Below, piece after piece: positions 53,050 through 60,923 of a DNA stretch of 64,000 nt; the first letter of the stretch is position 1, and the number at the start of each line of letters is the position of its first letter. The notes under the pieces are model-generated. The model was not told the DNA's origin and searched no databases. It saw nothing but the letters and a program-made list of their open reading frames with translations. The stretch is from Flavobacteriales bacterium (lineage in GTDB: Bacteria > Bacteroidota > Bacteroidia > Flavobacteriales_F > PHOS-HE28): positions 3,832,074 to 3,896,073 of the forward strand of contig JADJOI010000003.1 of NCBI GenBank assembly GCA_016713875.1, read 5' to 3'. Made by a program: the position numbers and the translations under genes.

Positions 53050-54576
53050 ATGCGGATCGCCAGAGCAATCACTTCAATACGTTCAGCCTGGCTGTGCGTG
53101 CTTTCTGTCTTCATCCAGCATGCTTACGCGCAACAAGGTTTGAACAATTTGTGGCTGGGTGGATTCGATAGCGACGGCCCCCCACCTTTTGGTGGAGTCG
53201 ATCTGGATTTTGAAAGCGGGAGCATCGTCATTTCGACCATGTCACGAGCCATTGGCTACCGCAGGACCTCGGCGAACATCACTGATGCCAGTGGAAATCT
53301 ACTCTTCAGTACCAATGGGGCATACCTCGCGAATGCTACAGGCGATACCCTATTGAACGGCACTGGGCTCAATCCGAGCAGCTACACGTCCATGTTCCCA
53401 GAGGGTTTATACCTCTCGCAGGCCTGCCTGATCCTGCCAAAGCCAGAGGCGTCGGATATCTATTATCTCTTCCATGGCACCCTTGACAACATACCTGGAC
53501 CCAATGCGCTCTATCTCTATCTGACCACCATCGATATGAGCTTGGACGGTGGGTTGGGAGGGGTCACGACCAAGAACCAGGTATTGGTCTCCGATGCGTT
53601 GAACACAGGAAGGATCACGGCCGTTCGCCATGCCAATGGGCGCGATTGGTGGGTATTCTGTCATAAAGTGAACACGAACAGCTTCTACAGGTTGCTGGTT
53701 ACGCCGAACGGCGTGGTGGTTGATGGTACACAATCGATCGGTATCATTCGGCCACCAGACAATGGCCAGGCTTGTTTCTCCCCGGATGGCAGCAAGTTCG
53801 CCTACTACTGGGGGCAGTTCAACCAAGATCTGGAGATCTTCGACTTCGATCGTTGCACAGGTCTGTTCTCGAACTCGGTGCATATCCTCATCAACGATGA
53901 GAACAGCATGGGTGGCGTTGCCTTCTCGCCCAACAGCCGCTTCCTCTATGTTCCATCCTTGGAAGACGTGTATCAGTACGACACAGAGGCTACCGACATC
54001 GCCGCTTCCATGGTCCATATCGCCGAGTGGGACAGTACGTATTCTCCCTTTCCGCCTCTAGCTGCGCTGTTCGACATTGCCCAACAGGGACCGGATGGCA
54101 AGATCTACATCGGTACTGGCAATAGCACGGATGTGCTGCATGTGATCCACGAGCCCGACCAGCCGGGCTTGGCCTGCGACATCGAGCAGCATGGCATCGC
54201 ACTTCCACGGTATTTCGAGAACTCCCTGCCCAACCACCCCAACTACCACCTGGGCCCGATCGATGGCAGTGTGTGCGATAGCTTGGGGATCAATGCGGGC
54301 CTCACCCCCGGCCCCTCTCCCGCGGAGAGGGGGGGAATACAGGTCTACCCCAACCCGAACAACGGAGCGTTCACCATGAGCTATGCCGCGCAACCGGTGG
54401 CGGGTGCATTGGAGGTGCGCGACCTGAGCGGTCGCTTGGTGCTGAAGGAGCGCCTGCCGCAGTGGAGCCAGGTGCATCGGGTGGACCTCGCAGGCGAAGC
54501 TTCGGGCATGTACCATTGCACGCTTCGCTGGGGCATGCGGTCAGCGTCCACCCGCATCATCGTTCAAGCGCCATGA
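53050..54576 (+). CDS. T9SS-exported propeller-like protein, paralogue B
   Basis: A 508-residue paralogue of the protein at 50021-51550, with the same order of parts: signal peptide (SVFIQHAYAQ), the opening LNNLWLGGFDSDGPPP, the propeller phrases CFSPDGSKFAYYW and VAFSPNSRFLYV, the near-identical PNHPNYHLGPIDGSVCDSLGINAG, and a type A sorting domain (IQVYPNPNNGAFTMSY ... MYHCTLRWG). Between the propeller and the sorting domain it carries LTPGPSPAERGG, encoded by a palindromic repeat, where paralogue A has MLEEALRLG. It starts 3 bases after the chimeric gene. Two copies probably diverged to bind different targets (inference). Confidence 0.85.
   Translation: MRIARAITSIRSAWLCVLSVFIQHAYAQQGLNNLWLGGFDSDGPPPFGGVDLDFESGSIVISTMSRAIGYRRTSANITDASGNLLFSTNGAYLANATGDTLLNGTGLNPSSYTSMFPEGLYLSQACLILPKPEASDIYYLFHGTLDNIPGPNALYLYLTTIDMSLDGGLGGVTTKNQVLVSDALNTGRITAVRHANGRDWWVFCHKVNTNSFYRLLVTPNGVVVDGTQSIGIIRPPDNGQACFSPDGSKFAYYWGQFNQDLEIFDFDRCTGLFSNSVHILINDENSMGGVAFSPNSRFLYVPSLEDVYQYDTEATDIAASMVHIAEWDSTYSPFPPLAALFDIAQQGPDGKIYIGTGNSTDVLHVIHEPDQPGLACDIEQHGIALPRYFENSLPNHPNYHLGPIDGSVCDSLGINAGLTPGPSPAERGGIQVYPNPNNGAFTMSYAAQPVAGALEVRDLSGRLVLKERLPQWSQVHRVDLAGEASGMYHCTLRWGMRSASTRIIVQAP
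54312..54332 (+). repeat. GC-rich palindromic repeat inserted in frame
   Basis: CCCCTCTCC (54312-54320) and GGAGAGGGG (54324-54332) form a perfect 9-bp stem around CGC. It encodes LTPGPSPAERGG in the reading frame of the 508-residue protein, exactly at the linker before the sorting domain, and is absent from the paralogue. Confidence 0.8.
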
Positions 54577-54606
54577 GCATGCGCGGCGCTCATATTCATC
54601 CTGCTC

Positions 54607-54858
54607 GTGCTGCCCCTCGGCCTGCTGGCGCAGGAACCTGGATCGTCAGCACCACCCGATACACTGAATGCCACTACCCGTGCGGTGCTGCTGGCCAACC
54701 GCCCGGAGCATGTCGAGGAAGCGGAGTGGCTGCGGGTGATGGAGCGGCCGGTGAACCGGACCTTGTATCCGCTGCGCATCACGCAGGTCATGCTGGATAC
54801 TTTGGATGGGCGGTTGCTGGACAGGAGGTTCCAGTATATCCTGGTGAACGAACGATAG
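54607..54858 (+). CDS. small secreted hypothetical protein, start probably broken by a frameshift
   Basis: As read, the longest start is a GTG at 54607 giving 83 residues (MLPLGLLAQEPGSSAPPDTL). The open frame continues upstream as ALIFILLVLPLGLLAQ, a complete signal-peptide core, back to 54577. The expected ATG at 54573 overlaps the previous stop as ATGA, just as at 51547, but is out of frame by one base. One extra base near 54584 would give MSMR-AALIFILLVLPLGLLAQ. So either a single base is missing in the sequence or the gene has recently lost its start. The mature part is about 70 residues (RAVLLANRPEHVEEAEWLRV, then LDTLDGRLLDRRFQYIL) and is not recognised. Confidence 0.5.
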   Translation: MLPLGLLAQEPGSSAPPDTLNATTRAVLLANRPEHVEEAEWLRVMERPVNRTLYPLRITQVMLDTLDGRLLDRRFQYILVNER

Positions 54859-54912
54859 GGTCTTTCATGTGCACTGCTTCCTTTGCGATCCCCTTACCAT
54901 AGGCCGTTCGCG

Positions 54913-56007
54913 ATGAAGATCAAGCAACTCACCACCGCACTGGAGGCCTGGGCCCCGCGTGGCCTGCAGGAGGACTACGACAACAGCGGACTGCACGTCG
55001 GGGACCCGGAGGCGGAGGTGACCGGCGCGCTGGTCTGCCTGGACTGCACGGAGCAGGTGGTGGAGGAGGCGGCGGCCAAGGGCTGCGGGCTGATCATCAG
55101 CCATCATCCGGTGATCTTCCGCGGGCTGAAGAGCTTGGTGCCGCGAGGGCCGGTGGAGCGCACGGTGCTGGCCGCCATCCGGCGGGACATCGCGCTGTAC
55201 GCCATCCACACCAACCTGGACAACGTGATCGACGGGGTGAACGGGGAGATCGCCGATGCGCTCGGGCTGATGGGGCGGCGCGTGCTTCAGCCGCGGCCGG
55301 CCCAGCTGGCCAAGCTGGCGGTCTTCGTGCCGCATGCGCACGCCGAAGCCGTCCGTGACGCCCTGTTCCGGGCCGGGGCCGGCCGCATCGGGGCCTACGA
55401 CGAGTGCAGCTTCAACCTCGAGGGGCAGGGCACCTTCAGGCCGGGGGAGGGCAGCCAGGCCTTCGTGGGCCGGAAGGGGGAGCGGCACCAGGAGCCCGAG
55501 ACCCGGGTGGAGGTGGTGCTGTCGCGCACCCTGGAGGCCGCCGTGGTGGCCGCCATGAAGTCCGCGCACCCCTACGAGGAGGTGGCCTATGACCTGGTGC
55601 CGCTGGCCAACGACCACCCCGGTGTCGGCAGCGGGCTGGTGGGGCACTGGGAACGGCCCGTGGGCGAGGGTGACTTCCTGGAGCGGATCAAGCAGGTCTT
55701 CGGGCAGCGCGTGGTGCGCCATGGCCCGCTCAGGGGGCGGCCCGTGCAGCGGGTGGCGCTCTGCGGGGGGGCGGGGGCCTTCCTCATCGGGCATGCGCTG
55801 GCCGCCGGTGCCGATGCGTTCATCACCGCCGACCTCAAGTACCACGACTATTTCCAGGCGGACGGGCGGGTGCTGCTGGCCGATGTGGGGCACTACGGCA
55901 GCGAGCAGTTCACCATGCGGCTGATCCAGCGCAGGTTAGGGGAAGTTTTCCCTACCTTTGCGGTCCGTTTGACGGAAACCGTCACCGATCCCATCCACTA
56001 TTCCTGA
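54913..56007 (+). CDS. Nif3-like dinuclear metal center protein (DUF34)
   Basis: A 364-residue cytoplasmic protein from ATG 54913. Metal-site phrases of the family are all present: EDYDNSGLHVGD, GLIISHHPVIF, YAIHTNLDNV, and near the end ITADLKYHDYF and LLADVGHYGSE. A central insert of about 120 residues (PHAHAEAVRDALF ... SAHPYEEVAYDL) is the PII/CutA-like domain seen in the longer NIF3 subfamily, with HPYEE typical. The biochemical role is unsettled; a hydrolase acting on a nucleotide or a GTP cyclohydrolase 1 type 2-like label is often given. It is followed after 2 bases by the zinc-ribbon gene, an arrangement common in Bacteroidota. Confidence 0.94.
   Translation: MKIKQLTTALEAWAPRGLQEDYDNSGLHVGDPEAEVTGALVCLDCTEQVVEEAAAKGCGLIISHHPVIFRGLKSLVPRGPVERTVLAAIRRDIALYAIHTNLDNVIDGVNGEIADALGLMGRRVLQPRPAQLAKLAVFVPHAHAEAVRDALFRAGAGRIGAYDECSFNLEGQGTFRPGEGSQAFVGRKGERHQEPETRVEVVLSRTLEAAVVAAMKSAHPYEEVAYDLVPLANDHPGVGSGLVGHWERPVGEGDFLERIKQVFGQRVVRHGPLRGRPVQRVALCGGAGAFLIGHALAAGADAFITADLKYHDYFQADGRVLLADVGHYGSEQFTMRLIQRRLGEVFPTFAVRLTETVTDPIHYS
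55953..55960 (+). promoter_or_regulatory. -7 promoter element TACCTTTG inside the Nif3-like gene
   Basis: Exact TAnnTTTG match within the last codons of the Nif3-like gene and 49 bases before the zinc-ribbon gene start, suggesting that gene can also be transcribed alone. Confidence 0.55.
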
Positions 56008-56009
56008 AC

Positions 56010-56849
56010 ATGGCCAAGACCGACGTGAAGACCGCGGCGAAGAGCGAGGGCACGGCCGCCGTCAAGAACGGCGCCGCCCGGGCAACCCACGCCGCCGGCA
56101 AGGCGGAGATCACCGTCGCCGAGAAGCTGGTGGACCTGTACCGCATGCAGGTCATCGACGCCCAGGTGGACCGCATCCGCACGCAGCGGGGCGAACTGCC
56201 GCTGGAAGTGCAGGACCTGGAGGATGAGGTCGCCGGCCTGAACACCCGCCTGTCCAAGCTCGAGGAGGAGCTGAAGGAGCTGGAGAACAACGTGGCGGAC
56301 CGCCAGAACATGATCAAGGACGCCAAGGCGTCGATCAAGAAGTACGAGGCGCAGCAGAGCAAGGTGCGCAATAACCGGGAGTACGACAGCCTCAGCAAGG
56401 AGATCGAGTTCCAGAACCTGGAGATCCAGCTGGCCGAGAAGCGCATCAAGGAGACCAAGGCGCAGATCGATGCCAAGAAGATGGTGGTGGAGGAGAGCGC
56501 GAACCTCGTGAAGGAGCGCCAGAAGGATTTGGACCACAAGAAGAAGGAGCTCGACGACATCATCGCCGAGACCGAGAAGGACGAAAAGGCCCTTCTGAAG
56601 AAGGCCTCCGAGGTGGCCGGCCATGTGGAGGAGCGCCTGCTGAGCGCTTACCGCCGCATCCGGGGCAATGCCCGCAACGGTCTGGCCGTGGTGGCGGTGG
56701 AGCGCGGCAGCTGCGGTGGCTGCTTCAACAGCATCCCGCCCCAGCGCCAGCTGGACATCAGCAGCCACAAGAAGATCATCGTGTGCGAGCACTGCGGCCG
56801 CATCCTCGTGGATGACTACGTGGTGGAGCGCGTGAAGGGCGAGCAGTAA
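56010..56849 (+). CDS. coiled-coil C4-type zinc-ribbon protein
   Basis: A 279-residue cytoplasmic protein. The first 30 residues are Ala/Lys-rich and disordered. Residues about 35-215 form a long antiparallel coiled coil (DLEDEVAGLNTRLSKLEEEL and many similar heptads). The C-terminal zinc ribbon has C235-GG-C238 and C259-EH-C262, the zf-RING_7 type. Bacterial proteins of this shape (CdsZ/HP0958-like) have been implicated in ribosome hibernation, RNA binding or chaperoning; which applies here is unknown. It is paired with the Nif3-like gene, its frequent neighbour. Confidence 0.9.
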   Translation: MAKTDVKTAAKSEGTAAVKNGAARATHAAGKAEITVAEKLVDLYRMQVIDAQVDRIRTQRGELPLEVQDLEDEVAGLNTRLSKLEEELKELENNVADRQNMIKDAKASIKKYEAQQSKVRNNREYDSLSKEIEFQNLEIQLAEKRIKETKAQIDAKKMVVEESANLVKERQKDLDHKKKELDDIIAETEKDEKALLKKASEVAGHVEERLLSAYRRIRGNARNGLAVVAVERGSCGGCFNSIPPQRQLDISSHKKIIVCEHCGRILVDDYVVERVKGEQ

Positions 56850-56868
56850 GCTCCCTGGCAACGTTCAA

Positions 56869-56898
56869 CGAAGGGCTGCCCCAAGGGGCGGCCCTTCG
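56869..56898. terminator. hairpin between convergent genes
   Basis: CGAAGGGCTGCCCC (56869-56882) pairs with GGGGCGGCCCTTCG (56885-56898) with one T-G wobble and a 2-base loop. It is followed by TCGTTCT, a weak T-tract. It lies between convergent stops and may act on both strands. Confidence 0.7.
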
Positions 56899-56907
56899 TC
56901 GTTCTGG

Positions 56908-58407
56908 TCAGGGCCTGAACGCCACGGTGAACAGGGCCCGATAGGCCGTCAACTCCTCGCGCACCGGGTCCACCAGCGCGGGGTCGTACATGCTGTAGCC
57001 GCCGGTGCTGCGATCGTACGCGAGGGCCAGGTCGAAGGAGAGCCGCGCGGCGCGGAACCCGCCACCCAACGAATAGCGCGTCCGGCCGTCGCCATGCCGC
57101 AGGTCGCCCGCGGCGAAGGGGTCGGTCCAGTACGCGAAGCCCCCCCGCAGGAAGGCCGGTCCCAAGCGCCATTCGGTGCCCACGCGGAACGCGTGCACCC
57201 CTTTCACCACCTGCTGGATCGTGCGGTTCTCGAAGGCGAAGTCGTAGCTGTCCGAAAGGGCGTTCGCCCGGCGCAGGCGGGTGGCGCGCTGATCGCTGTA
57301 CTCATAGTCGGCGCTCACCGCGCCGCTGCGGCCCACGATGCCCGCCACGGAGAGCAGGGCGCGCCAGGGGCCCTGCACCCGGTATTGGAAGCTGCCGTCC
57401 GGGCTGTCGTAGGCATAGCTGTCGCCTGCTCGGAACCGGGTGGTCATGGTGGTGCTGTACACATCGGTCATCCAGAAGTAGGATGGGCTGTGCACCGAGG
57501 CTCCGATGCGGAGGTGGTCACCCACCCGCCCCAGTACCCCCAGCTTCAGGTCCACGCCGCTGCCGCGCATCACGAGGCGTTCCTCGTAGATGAACCGGTC
57601 CAACGAGTCCGTGGCGGCCAGCATGGTCTCGCTATGCGTCGTCAGTCGCTCGAAGCGCGACCCCAGGATCCCCACCGCTCCACCGATGAACAGGCGGTCA
57701 TCAAGCCCGGCGGAGTAGTAGAAGGAGGTATTGCTGTTGGCGCCTGCCGTGCTGATGGCGTGGTCCTGGCGGGTGGGGCCCAGGCCCGAACCTCCGCCGT
57801 AGATCTGGTAGGCCGCCGGGTCGCCCGCGAGGGTGTCGATGGCGAAGGTCTGCCACGCCAGGTCCGCCGTGAACGGGTAGCCGCCGGCGAGCGCGTCGAA
57901 CCGCGTGCCGTTGGCCTCGTTCACGAACTGCTGGAGGAGGGTGGAGGACACGTTCTCGCCGCGCGCCACGCGCTCCCAGTGGTGGCTGGCCGTGCGGTCG
58001 AACACCACGCCGAAGCTGCGGCTCTTCCAGCGGCTCTCGTCCTTGGTGGCGTGCAGGGCCATGGCCAGGTTGCTGAAGTGCACGCGCTGGTCGGTGTTGG
58101 AGGTGCTGGAGCCCAGAAGGCTTCCCCGGGCATCGTTCACCTCCAGGGCCGGGGTGGCCGAGAACTCGCTGGTGGTGAACAGCGCCATGCCCGCCGGGTT
58201 GGACCACAGGGCTCCGGGATCGGCGCCCAGCGCACCGAAGGCCCCGCCCAGGCCGAGGCTGCGGGCCGTGCCTTCAGGGCGCATGGACACGATGCGCAGC
58301 GCGTCATCCTCGTTCTGTGCCGGGAGGGTGATGGCCAGGAACGGGCCCAGCAAGGCAAGGAAGAACCGTTGCGGACCGGGTCCGCGTGCGATGATGCGGT
58401 GGATCAT
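56908..58407 (-). CDS. OmpP1/FadL-type outer membrane protein
   Basis: A 499-residue barrel protein with signal peptide (FFLALLGPFLAITLPAQ). The N-terminal plug-like phrases are those of the Bacteroidota OmpP1/FadL group: GTARSLGLGGAFGALGADPGALWSNPAGMALF, i.e. the NPAG signature. Strands continue to a C-terminal FTVAFRP. FadL-like channels pass hydrophobic molecules across the outer membrane; the substrate here is unknown. The gene starts 3 bases after the stop of the Trp/Gly/Asn-rich lipoprotein, so the two are one transcript. Confidence 0.88.
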   Translation of the reverse strand: MIHRIIARGPGPQRFFLALLGPFLAITLPAQNEDDALRIVSMRPEGTARSLGLGGAFGALGADPGALWSNPAGMALFTTSEFSATPALEVNDARGSLLGSSTSNTDQRVHFSNLAMALHATKDESRWKSRSFGVVFDRTASHHWERVARGENVSSTLLQQFVNEANGTRFDALAGGYPFTADLAWQTFAIDTLAGDPAAYQIYGGGSGLGPTRQDHAISTAGANSNTSFYYSAGLDDRLFIGGAVGILGSRFERLTTHSETMLAATDSLDRFIYEERLVMRGSGVDLKLGVLGRVGDHLRIGASVHSPSYFWMTDVYSTTMTTRFRAGDSYAYDSPDGSFQYRVQGPWRALLSVAGIVGRSGAVSADYEYSDQRATRLRRANALSDSYDFAFENRTIQQVVKGVHAFRVGTEWRLGPAFLRGGFAYWTDPFAAGDLRHGDGRTRYSLGGGFRAARLSFDLALAYDRSTGGYSMYDPALVDPVREELTAYRALFTVAFRP

Positions 58408-58410
58408 GGC

Positions 58411-59364
58411 TCAGCGGCGTCCACCGCCCGAGCGGGACGGTGCGGGTGAGGAGAAGCCACCTCCGCCGCGGGTTCCACGGTCCATCCCCCGCGAGGGCTG
58501 CTGGTCGATGGTCGGGCGCGACGGACGTTCGGTGGGCTCCACGCGTCCGGGCCGTTGCGCCGGGTCGGTGCGGGAGGGCCTGTCCATGGGACCGGGGCGG
58601 GCCTGGGGGCGTGTGCTGGTCCCTCCCGGTACGATCTGCACCGGGCGGTGCTCGATGCGGGCGCGCTGCTCAGGTTGTCCACGCAGGCCCACCGGGTTGT
58701 AGATCGGGGCCCGGTTGCCACCGCTGACCGGGCCGCCACCTCCCATGCTGCCGCGATGGGCCACCACACTGCGGTAGCTGCTGGTACCATCCCAGATGAT
58801 CATCGGTTGGTAGCAACCCCAGCAATTGCCCCCGTATCCATAATAGGGGCCCCAGCCACTGTTCCAGCCGTACGGGGAACAGGACCAGCACGATCCCCAA
58901 CCGCTGTTCCAACCCCAGCCATTGTTCCAACCCCAGGAGCCATAGCCGCTCTGCCAGCTGTTGTTCCAGTAGGGGTCGTTCCAACCGGGTGAGCCCCATC
59001 CGGTGCCCATGCCCCAGCCATTGCCCCAGGATCCCATGCCCACGCCCATGCCGAAGCCGAAGCGCCCGTAGTTGTAGTAATACGGGTCGTTGTAGGTCAT
59101 GTCGTAGTAGTTGCGCGGATCGGTGTAGCGCTGGCTTTCGGCGGCGTTGTAATAGTCCGCTTCCGCGCTCTTCGGCTGCTCCGCGACGGCAGTGGGCGCG
59201 GGCTCCTCCACCGCTGCGGCCACCGCCACAGGTGCGTTCGCGGGCCGGTCATACACGCCATCGTGCGTGGCCGTGGTGTCCAGGGCGCCGCTACAGGCCT
59301 GCAGCAGAAGAGCGATCAGCAGGGCCGTTGGGGCTGTGCGGAGGGGCTGAAGGGGTCGGTCCAT
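58411..59364 (-). CDS. Gly/Trp/Asn/Tyr-rich lipoprotein
   Basis: A 317-residue lipoprotein (lipobox LLQAC at about residue 24). After an Ala/Pro-rich spacer, residues about 70-190 are a low-complexity stretch of Gly, Trp, Asn, Ser and Tyr (GSWGNGWGMGTGWGSPGW and like phrases), with paired cysteines in CWSC and CWGC. The tail (about 215-317) is Arg/Pro/Gly-rich and highly basic. Such aromatic repeats occur in surface or prolamin-like bacterial proteins, but no domain can be named. Linkage to the FadL-like gene suggests an outer-membrane site, with the basic tail perhaps touching peptidoglycan or LPS (speculative). Confidence 0.75.
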   Translation of the reverse strand: MDRPLQPLRTAPTALLIALLLQACSGALDTTATHDGVYDRPANAPVAVAAAVEEPAPTAVAEQPKSAEADYYNAAESQRYTDPRNYYDMTYNDPYYYNYGRFGFGMGVGMGSWGNGWGMGTGWGSPGWNDPYWNNSWQSGYGSWGWNNGWGWNSGWGSCWSCSPYGWNSGWGPYYGYGGNCWGCYQPMIIWDGTSSYRSVVAHRGSMGGGGPVSGGNRAPIYNPVGLRGQPEQRARIEHRPVQIVPGGTSTRPQARPGPMDRPSRTDPAQRPGRVEPTERPSRPTIDQQPSRGMDRGTRGGGGFSSPAPSRSGGGRR

Positions 59365-59402
59365 GGTGCAGGGATAACGCCTGACAGGGCGGCTTCGTTG
59401 TG

Positions 59403-59410
59403 TACTTTTG
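59403..59410 (+). promoter_or_regulatory. -7 promoter element TACTTTTG of proS
   Basis: Exact TAnnTTTG match 43 bases before the proS ATG. Confidence 0.55.
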
Positions 59411-59453
59411 GCCGCTTCGTCTGCATCAAAAATAATACCACCCGGCGGCCCTC

Positions 59454-60923
59454 ATGGCGGACATCCTGACAAAGCGTGCGGACGACCACGCACAATGGTA
59501 CAACGACCTGGTGCTGAAGGCCGACATGGCCGAGCACAGCGATGTGCGCGGATGCATGGTGATCAAGCCGCACGGCTATGCCATCTGGGAGAAGATGCAG
59601 CGGGCCCTTGATGGCATGTTCAAGGAGACCGGGCACGTCAACGCCTACTTCCCTCTCTTCATCCCCAAGAGCTACCTGGCGAAGGAGGCCAGCCACGTGG
59701 AGGGCTTCGCCAAGGAGTGCGCCGTGGTCACCCACTATCGATTGAAGAGCGATCCCGTTCACGGGGTGGTGGTGGATCCCGAAGCGAAACTGGAGGAGGA
59801 GCTCATCGTGCGCCCCACCAGCGAGACCATCATCTGGAACACCTACCGCGGCTGGATCAAGAGCTACAGGGACCTGCCGCTGCTGATCAACCAATGGGCC
59901 AACGTGGTCCGCTGGGAGATGCGGACGCGCCTGTTCCTGCGCACGGCCGAGTTCCTCTGGCAGGAGGGCCACACCGCCCATGCCACCAGACAGGAGGCCA
60001 TCGAGGAGACCGAGCGCATGCTGGAGGTGTACCGCCTCTTCGCCGAGGAGTGGCTGGCCATGCCCGTGATCAAGGGCATCAAGACGCCCGGTGAGCGCTT
60101 CGCCGGCGCGGAGGAGACCTATTGCATCGAGGCCATGATGCAGGATGGGAAGGCGCTGCAGGCGGGTACCTCGCACTTCCTCGGCCAGAACTTCGCCAAG
60201 GCCTTCGACGTGCTGTTCACCAACAAGGAGAACCGCCAGGAGCATGTGTGGGCCACCAGCTGGGGCGTGAGCACCCGGTTGATGGGCGCATTGATCATGA
60301 CCCACAGCGATGACCATGGACTGGTGCTTCCTCCGAAGCTCGCGCCCAACCAAGTGGTCATCGTGCCGATCGCGAAGAACGCCGAGCAGTTGAGCGCGAT
60401 CAGCACGTTCGTGGCCCCGATGATCGCGGAGATGCGCACCAAGGGCATTTCCGTGAAGTTGGACGACGATGACACCAAGAAGCCCGGTTGGAAGTTCGCT
60501 GAGCATGAGCTGAAGGGTGTTCCGGTGCGCATCGCCGTGGGCCCGCGTGACATGGAGAACGGGACCGTGGAGGTGGCCCGCAGGGACACCTTGGAAAAGC
60601 AGGTGATGCAGGCCACCGACATCGCCGAGAAGGTGGAGCATCTGCTGGAGGCCATCCAGGACAACCTCTACCAGAAGGCCCTCGCCATGCGCGAGCGGTA
60701 CACCCGGGGGGTGAACACCTATGATGAGTTCAAGGTGGCGATCGAGGAGGGCGGCTTCATCCTCGCCCATTGGGACGGCACGGCCGAGACCGAGGAACGG
60801 GTGAAGGAGGAGACCAAGGCCACCATCCGCTGCATCCCTCTTGACGGTGACACCACCCCGGGCACCTGCATGGTCACCGGGCGCCCCAGCACACGCCGGG
60901 TCGTTTTTGCCCGCGCCTACTGA
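59454..60923 (+). CDS. proS: prolyl-tRNA synthetase, eukaryote/archaeal-like form
   Basis: A 489-residue class II synthetase of the form without the bacterial editing insertion, usual in Bacteroidota. Class II motifs: motif 1 region GCMVIKPHGYAIWEKMQ; TSET in RPTSETIIWNTY for proline and ATP binding; motif 2 RTAEFLWQEGHTAHAT; motif 3 region SWGVSTRLMGALIMTHSDDHG. The anticodon-binding domain begins at PNQVVIVPIAK, and the C-terminal zinc-like domain ends TRRVVFARAY. The following gene starts in its stop codon (TGATG). Confidence 0.97.
   Translation: MADILTKRADDHAQWYNDLVLKADMAEHSDVRGCMVIKPHGYAIWEKMQRALDGMFKETGHVNAYFPLFIPKSYLAKEASHVEGFAKECAVVTHYRLKSDPVHGVVVDPEAKLEEELIVRPTSETIIWNTYRGWIKSYRDLPLLINQWANVVRWEMRTRLFLRTAEFLWQEGHTAHATRQEAIEETERMLEVYRLFAEEWLAMPVIKGIKTPGERFAGAEETYCIEAMMQDGKALQAGTSHFLGQNFAKAFDVLFTNKENRQEHVWATSWGVSTRLMGALIMTHSDDHGLVLPPKLAPNQVVIVPIAKNAEQLSAISTFVAPMIAEMRTKGISVKLDDDDTKKPGWKFAEHELKGVPVRIAVGPRDMENGTVEVARRDTLEKQVMQATDIAEKVEHLLEAIQDNLYQKALAMRERYTRGVNTYDEFKVAIEEGGFILAHWDGTAETEERVKEETKATIRCIPLDGDTTPGTCMVTGRPSTRRVVFARAY

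Larger units (their letters stand above)
51605..54576 (+). repeat. tandem segmental duplication, copy 2
   Basis: Second copy of the two-gene unit described at 48577-51604. Both copies end at an ATGA overlap with a following gene that starts with a signal-peptide-like sequence (51547 and 54573). Confidence 0.85.
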
